This document shows, one piece after another, positions 62,682 to 64,000 of a stretch of 64,000 bases of DNA (positions within the stretch are counted from its first letter, which is position 1; every line of letters begins with the position of its first letter). The stretch covers positions 62,001-126,000 of the forward strand of contig JAWKMN010000005.1 of the NCBI GenBank assembly GCA_041392165.1, written 5' to 3'. The notes beneath the pieces were generated by a model. That model was not told the origin of the DNA. It was given only the letters and a program-made list of their open reading frames with translations, and did not search any database. The stretch comes from Arenibacter sp041392165. GTDB taxonomy: Bacteria > Bacteroidota > Bacteroidia > Flavobacteriales > Flavobacteriaceae. The translations under genes were made by a program, and so were the position numbers.

Positions 62682-63530
62682 TCATTCTAGGGAAGGGAGA
62701 ATTAAGAATGGGATATCGGAGTACATGCTCACGTCCTTTACTACCGGTTCACGGGTAAGTTTTTCAAAAAGGTTTCGTTTTTGATGCACCATGGCGTACA
62801 TGTCCACTTTCAATTTCTCTAAAAAAATATCTATTACCTTGGCTTTGTCGTCAAAATTCCTGATCCACTGAAAGGAATGGTCTACCTTGCTTAGTCCATC
62901 TTCCAATTTCTTTCTGTTTTCTTCCTGGGCCTTGTTCAGGATATGTTGCTCCTGAACGTGGACTACCCTTATGGCCGCATTGGACAGGGAAGCGATATAT
63001 AACAGTTGGTCTATCGTTTTTTGGCCACAATCCTTTTTTAAGTCGGTCACAAACGCGATTTCCTTAATCGGGTGGAAATCCATTTCGCCGGGAATGGCCA
63101 ATAAAGGGCATTTTTTTAGGTGATCGGCCACTTTTATAGTGTTGCTTCCAAAGAATACATCGGCAGCTTCCGTAAGCCCTTTGTTCCCCATGGTCAATAA
63201 ATCGATATGGAATTCCTCTATCTTTTGTGATATGATACTTGCCAAGTCCCCCTTTTGTGAAATGGTCCTGTACGTATGTAGGGGATTCCCGTTATCCAAG
63301 ATTATTTTGTGTTTGGTATGCGTTAATTTTTCCTTGGATTCCAATTCCAGTTCCTTTAGATGCTTTTTGATATTCAGGATGGGCAGCGTTTTGCCGGGGG
63401 GCAAGGTAAGTTCTGAATAGGTGTTTAGAACATAAAAAGTACAGGCTTCGGAAGCAAGAAGTTTTGATACGTAGAAGAGGGCGCAATAGGCATTATTGGA
63501 AAAGTCGGTGGCAACAAGTATATTTTTCAT
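62682..63530 (-). CDS. Universal stress protein, two Usp domains (2)
   Basis: Protein of 282 aa, paralogue of the previous gene. Domain 1 opens with ILVATDFSNNAYCALFYVSKLL and carries MGNKGLTEAADVFFGSNTIK and CPLLAIPGEMD; domain 2 opens near IKEIAFVTDLKKDCGQKTID. The gap to the next usp gene is 57 nt, and 10 nt separate it from the upstream one, so all three are likely co-transcribed. Confidence 0.93.
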   Translation of the reverse strand: MKNILVATDFSNNAYCALFYVSKLLASEACTFYVLNTYSELTLPPGKTLPILNIKKHLKELELESKEKLTHTKHKIILDNGNPLHTYRTISQKGDLASIISQKIEEFHIDLLTMGNKGLTEAADVFFGSNTIKVADHLKKCPLLAIPGEMDFHPIKEIAFVTDLKKDCGQKTIDQLLYIASLSNAAIRVVHVQEQHILNKAQEENRKKLEDGLSKVDHSFQWIRNFDDKAKVIDIFLEKLKVDMYAMVHQKRNLFEKLTREPVVKDVSMYSDIPFLILPSLE

Positions 63531-63540
63531 TATCTAAGCA

Positions 63541-64000
63541 TTATAATTGTGGAATTACCAAAAAGGGAATAGTGACATGGAAACCAATTTTTTTGATTAC
63601 GGGTTCTATAAAGAGCCGCTCCATAAAAGTATGTTTGTTCTGAACCATGACGAGAAGGTTGATTTTTTCCTTGGCCTGAAACCCATTGATTGCATTGATA
63701 ATTTCATTATCGGGAACATCGTGGAAAAGTGCCTTGGTACCCAAAATTTTTTCGAGGCCCTTCTTTTGCTTTTCCTGTTCGGGGGTCAATTCATATCCTG
63801 TGGAAACATGAAGTACATTTATCTGTGAACCGTGTTCATCCGCTATTTCCAAAAGTGGCGCTAATCTTTCCTTATTGAATTCTATTTCAAAATCTGTTGG
63901 AAATAAAATTCTCAAGGGGTTTTCATATTCAAAATTGGGGGGTATTGCCAAAACCGGGCAATGGGCCTTTTTTATGACATGGACCGTATTTGTTCCAAAA
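63541..64000 (-). CDS. Universal stress protein, runs off the right edge
   Basis: Partial gene. The frame continues past the TTG-coded Leu near 63951 to the window edge, and the upstream residues read FGTNTVHVIKKAHCPVLAIP, the Usp nucleotide-binding end of domain 1. So the visible part is the end of domain 1 plus domain 2 (LRILFPTDFEIEFNKERLAP onward). A start at 63951 is an artefact of a TTG codon. It has the same two-domain form as the two genes downstream. Confidence 0.9.
   Translation of the reverse strand, partial: FGTNTVHVIKKAHCPVLAIPPNFEYENPLRILFPTDFEIEFNKERLAPLLEIADEHGSQINVLHVSTGYELTPEQEKQKKGLEKILGTKALFHDVPDNEIINAINGFQAKEKINLLVMVQNKHTFMERLFIEPVIKKIGFHVTIPFLVIPQL

Noticed and set aside
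63541..63951. Complete usp gene starting at 63951
   Set aside because: That start is a TTG inside conserved Usp sequence; the frame and motif continue to the window edge.
1..64000. tRNA, rRNA, riboswitch, CRISPR or insertion sequence
   Set aside because: No cloverleaf, rRNA core, regular repeat-spacer array or transposase was recognised; covariance-model searches would be needed to exclude small RNAs.

Overview
The window reads as chromosomal DNA of a marine Bacteroidetes bacterium, most likely family Flavobacteriaceae (inference). The signs are a SusC/SusD pair with sulfatases, a FecR/ECF-sigma switch, TonB-dependent receptors with a carboxypeptidase-like N-domain, many lipoproteins, few Shine-Dalgarno sites, and repeated exact matches to the Bacteroidetes promoter -7 box TAnnTTTG. 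About 50 genes are supported. I recognised no tRNA, rRNA, CRISPR array, insertion sequence or prophage.

Layout. 0-16.4 kb is mostly housekeeping: SDR oxidoreductase, fructose-6-phosphate aldolase-like transaldolase, a thioredoxin-fold lipoprotein without its cysteines, an ABC-F ATPase, a fasciclin protein, pheT, leuB-leuA, a helical-repeat protein, a DMT exporter, an RluA-type pseudouridine synthase and panB. 16.4-25.4 kb is a five-gene minus-strand run: three paralogous secreted proteins with a beta-propeller-like N-half and a helical C-half, a DUF3748 protein and a glycerophosphodiester phosphodiesterase. 25.9-31.3 kb is a likely metal-uptake locus: a small His/Cys membrane protein, a TonB-dependent receptor and three His-rich lipoproteins. 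31.3-41.8 kb is a sulfatase utilisation locus: ECF sigma, FecR, SusC with an STN domain, SusD and two sulfatases, closed by a strong terminator. 42-54 kb carries an Lrp regulator, pntA1-pntA2-pntB, an AraC regulator, a DUF983 protein, a KefF/KefB-like pair, an MscS channel and a PhoD-like phosphatase. 54-64 kb is a stress/envelope island: cardiolipin synthase, D-lactate dehydrogenase, a lipoprotein, a coiled-coil protein, a beta-CASP RNase, an ATP-cone/nuclease fusion, a second MscS channel, an eRF1-like small protein and three universal stress proteins, the last running off the right edge.

How they work together. In the sulfatase locus, SusC/SusD would bind and import a sulfated compound, the STN domain would signal through FecR to the sigma factor, and the sulfatases would remove sulfate. 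No glycosidase is present, so backbone cleavage must come from elsewhere, or the substrate is small. The three propeller/helical paralogues are the best candidate here for an undescribed extracytoplasmic enzyme system.

Two genes carry apparent frameshifts (SDR near 593-599, helical-repeat gene near 11568-11570). In both, the missing protein end is readable in another frame. Several intergenic regions hold strong palindromes, including a 30-nt perfect one at 26407-26436, a long hairpin between susD and the sulfatases, and a dense group at 61435-61734 built partly from repeat families found elsewhere in the window.
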